From: Acidaminococcus massiliensis
GTDB lineage: Bacteria > Bacillota > Negativicutes > Acidaminococcales > Acidaminococcaceae
Assembly: GCF_900095825.1 (NCBI RefSeq)
Contig: NZ_LT608315.1
Span: 859,873 to 923,872, forward strand
Reading direction: 5' to 3'
Length of the DNA: 64,000 bases
The notes under the pieces are model-generated. The model saw only the letters and a list, made by a program, of their open reading frames with translations. It did not search any database and was not told where the DNA came from. Below, in pieces: positions 62,886 through 64,000 of the stretch (the first letter of the stretch is position 1; the number at the start of each line of letters is the position of its first letter). The position numbers and the translations under genes are program-made.

Positions 62886-64000
62886 ATGGCTATCAGTGCA
62901 CTTATTGAAGAGTTCAAACAAGTATCTGCCAGCCCAAAGACCATGCTGGCCAAATATAAAGCCCAGGGCAAAAAAGCCATCGGCTGCCTGCCTTACTATG
63001 TTCCGGAAGAACTGGTCTATGCAGCAGGCATGGTTCCCATGGGCGTATGGGGCTGCAACGGCAAACAGGAAGTCCGTTCCAAAGAATACTGTGCTTCCTT
63101 CTACTGCACCGTTGCCCAGCTGTCCCTGGAAATGCTCCTGGACGGCACCCTGGACGGTCTGGACGGGATCATCACTCCGGTACTGTGCGATACCCTGCGT
63201 CCCATGAGCCAGAACTTCAAAGTTGCCATGAAAGACAAGATGCCTGTTATTTTCCTGGCTCATCCCCAAGTCCGTCAGAACGCTGCCGGCAAGCAGTTCA
63301 CCTATGATGCCTACAGTGAAGTAAAAGGCCATCTGGAAGAAATCTGCGGCCATGAAATCACCAATGATGCCATCCTGGATGCCATCAAAGTGTACAACAA
63401 GAGCCGTGCTGCCCGCCGTGAATTCTGCAAACTGGCCAATGCACATCCTGACCTGATTTCCGCTTCCACCCGTGCTGCCATCCTGCGTGCTGCTTACTTC
63501 ATGCTGAAGGATGAATACACGGCCAAACTGGAAGAACTGAACAAAGAACTGGCTGCTGCTCCTGCTGGCAAGTTCGATGGCCACAAAGTGGTGGTTTCCG
63601 GTATCATCTACAACATGCCCGGCATCCTGAAAGCCATGGATGACAACAAACTGGCTGTTGCCGCCGATGACTGCGCTTATGAAAGCCGCAGCTTTGCCGT
63701 AGATGCTCCGGAAGATCTGGATAACGGCCTGCAGGCCCTGGCTGTACAGTTCTCCAAACAGAAGAACGATGTTCTGCTGTATGACCCTGACTTCGCTAAG
63801 AACGCCAGAGCAGAACATGTCTGCGACCTGGTCAAGGAAAGCGGTGCAGAAGGCCTGATCGTCTTCATGATGCAATTCTGCGATCCGGAAGAAATGGAAT
63901 ATCCTGACCTGAAGAAGGCCCTGGATGCCCATCACATCCCTCATGTAAAGATCGGTGTGGACCAAATGACCCGCGACTTCGGGCAAGCCCAGACCGCTCT
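62886..64000 (+). CDS. hgdB: 2-Hydroxyglutaryl-CoA dehydratase subunit B, 3'-truncated by the window
   Basis: The frame from ATG 62886 is open to the window end (371 codons of an expected roughly 379). The start reads MAISALIEEFKQVSASPKT, followed by AIGCLPYYVPEELVYAAGMVPMGVWG and SKEYCASFYCT with the Fe-S ligand cysteines of the beta subunit. The gene is cut by the window, not broken. Confidence 0.95.
   Translation, partial: MAISALIEEFKQVSASPKTMLAKYKAQGKKAIGCLPYYVPEELVYAAGMVPMGVWGCNGKQEVRSKEYCASFYCTVAQLSLEMLLDGTLDGLDGIITPVLCDTLRPMSQNFKVAMKDKMPVIFLAHPQVRQNAAGKQFTYDAYSEVKGHLEEICGHEITNDAILDAIKVYNKSRAARREFCKLANAHPDLISASTRAAILRAAYFMLKDEYTAKLEELNKELAAAPAGKFDGHKVVVSGIIYNMPGILKAMDDNKLAVAADDCAYESRSFAVDAPEDLDNGLQALAVQFSKQKNDVLLYDPDFAKNARAEHVCDLVKESGAEGLIVFMMQFCDPEEMEYPDLKKALDAHHIPHVKIGVDQMTRDFGQAQTA

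Overview
The window is almost certainly chromosomal DNA of an Acidaminococcus species (Negativicutes), closest to A. fermentans. The main reason is the 3' end, which carries the hydroxyglutarate-pathway cluster in the order gctA-gctB-gcdA-hgdC-hgdA-hgdB: glutaconate CoA-transferase, glutaconyl-CoA decarboxylase alpha, and the 2-hydroxyglutaryl-CoA dehydratase activator and subunits. Genes are densely packed and nearly all on the + strand; only hutD is on the - strand. Many genes are translationally coupled, Shine-Dalgarno sites are strong, and several starts are TTG or GTG.

Layout. 0-1.7 kb: 3' part of a 23S rRNA gene, 5S rRNA and tandem terminators. 1.8-5.4 kb: ftsH and an unknown helical protein. 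5.5-9.5 kb: hutD, then divergently ftcD-fhs-fchA (formiminoglutamate to glutamate plus formate with ATP gain). 9.6-18.0 kb: an unusual module with two histidase-family proteins that lack the MIO-forming Ala-Ser-Gly triad, flanking a three-subunit molybdenum hydroxylase, followed by a BCCT-type transporter. 18.2-25.5 kb: the matching molybdenum support genes (xdhC, MoeA-like, moaC, moaA, MOSC, mogA/moaB, modABC, mocA). 25.5-32.6 kb: a decayed TetR fragment, a YuiF-type transporter, then hutH, hutU and hutI. 32.7-37.9 kb: a large SARP/BTAD-type ATPase regulator and a DRTGG / HATPase / putative sensory [FeFe]-hydrogenase operon. 38.1-43.3 kb: a succinate-type CoA-transferase and a Na+-pumping decarboxylase operon (mmdA-like alpha plus delta, biotin carrier and beta subunits). 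43.4-56.7 kb: housekeeping genes (maf, radC, mreBCD, mrdA, rodA, radical-SAM/DUF2344, rng, cca). 57-64 kb: the gct-gcd-hgd cluster, cut by the window end inside hgdB.

How it fits together. Histidine is taken up (probably by the YuiF-like carrier) and converted by HutH-HutU-HutI-FtcD to glutamate. Glutamate is fermented through 2-hydroxyglutarate by GctAB, HgdCAB and the Gcd complex, whose decarboxylation step pumps Na+. The alpha subunit gcdA sits in the hydroxyglutarate operon. The delta, biotin-carrier and beta subunits sit 17 kb away beside a second, methylmalonyl-CoA-type alpha subunit, so the membrane part may serve two decarboxylases.

The most interesting part is 9.6-25.5 kb. Two MIO-less histidase paralogues, a BCCT carrier (a family that usually carries quaternary amines) and a molybdenum hydroxylase with its own cofactor and molybdate-uptake genes suggest catabolism of a trimethylammonium or imidazole compound, for example an ergothioneine- or hercynine-like betaine, feeding into the urocanate branch of hut. 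This is inference. Further points are a shared promoter element before ftcD and hutU (with a weaker match before the molybdenum hydroxylase), and a possible RNA structure in the leader of the molybdenum operon.
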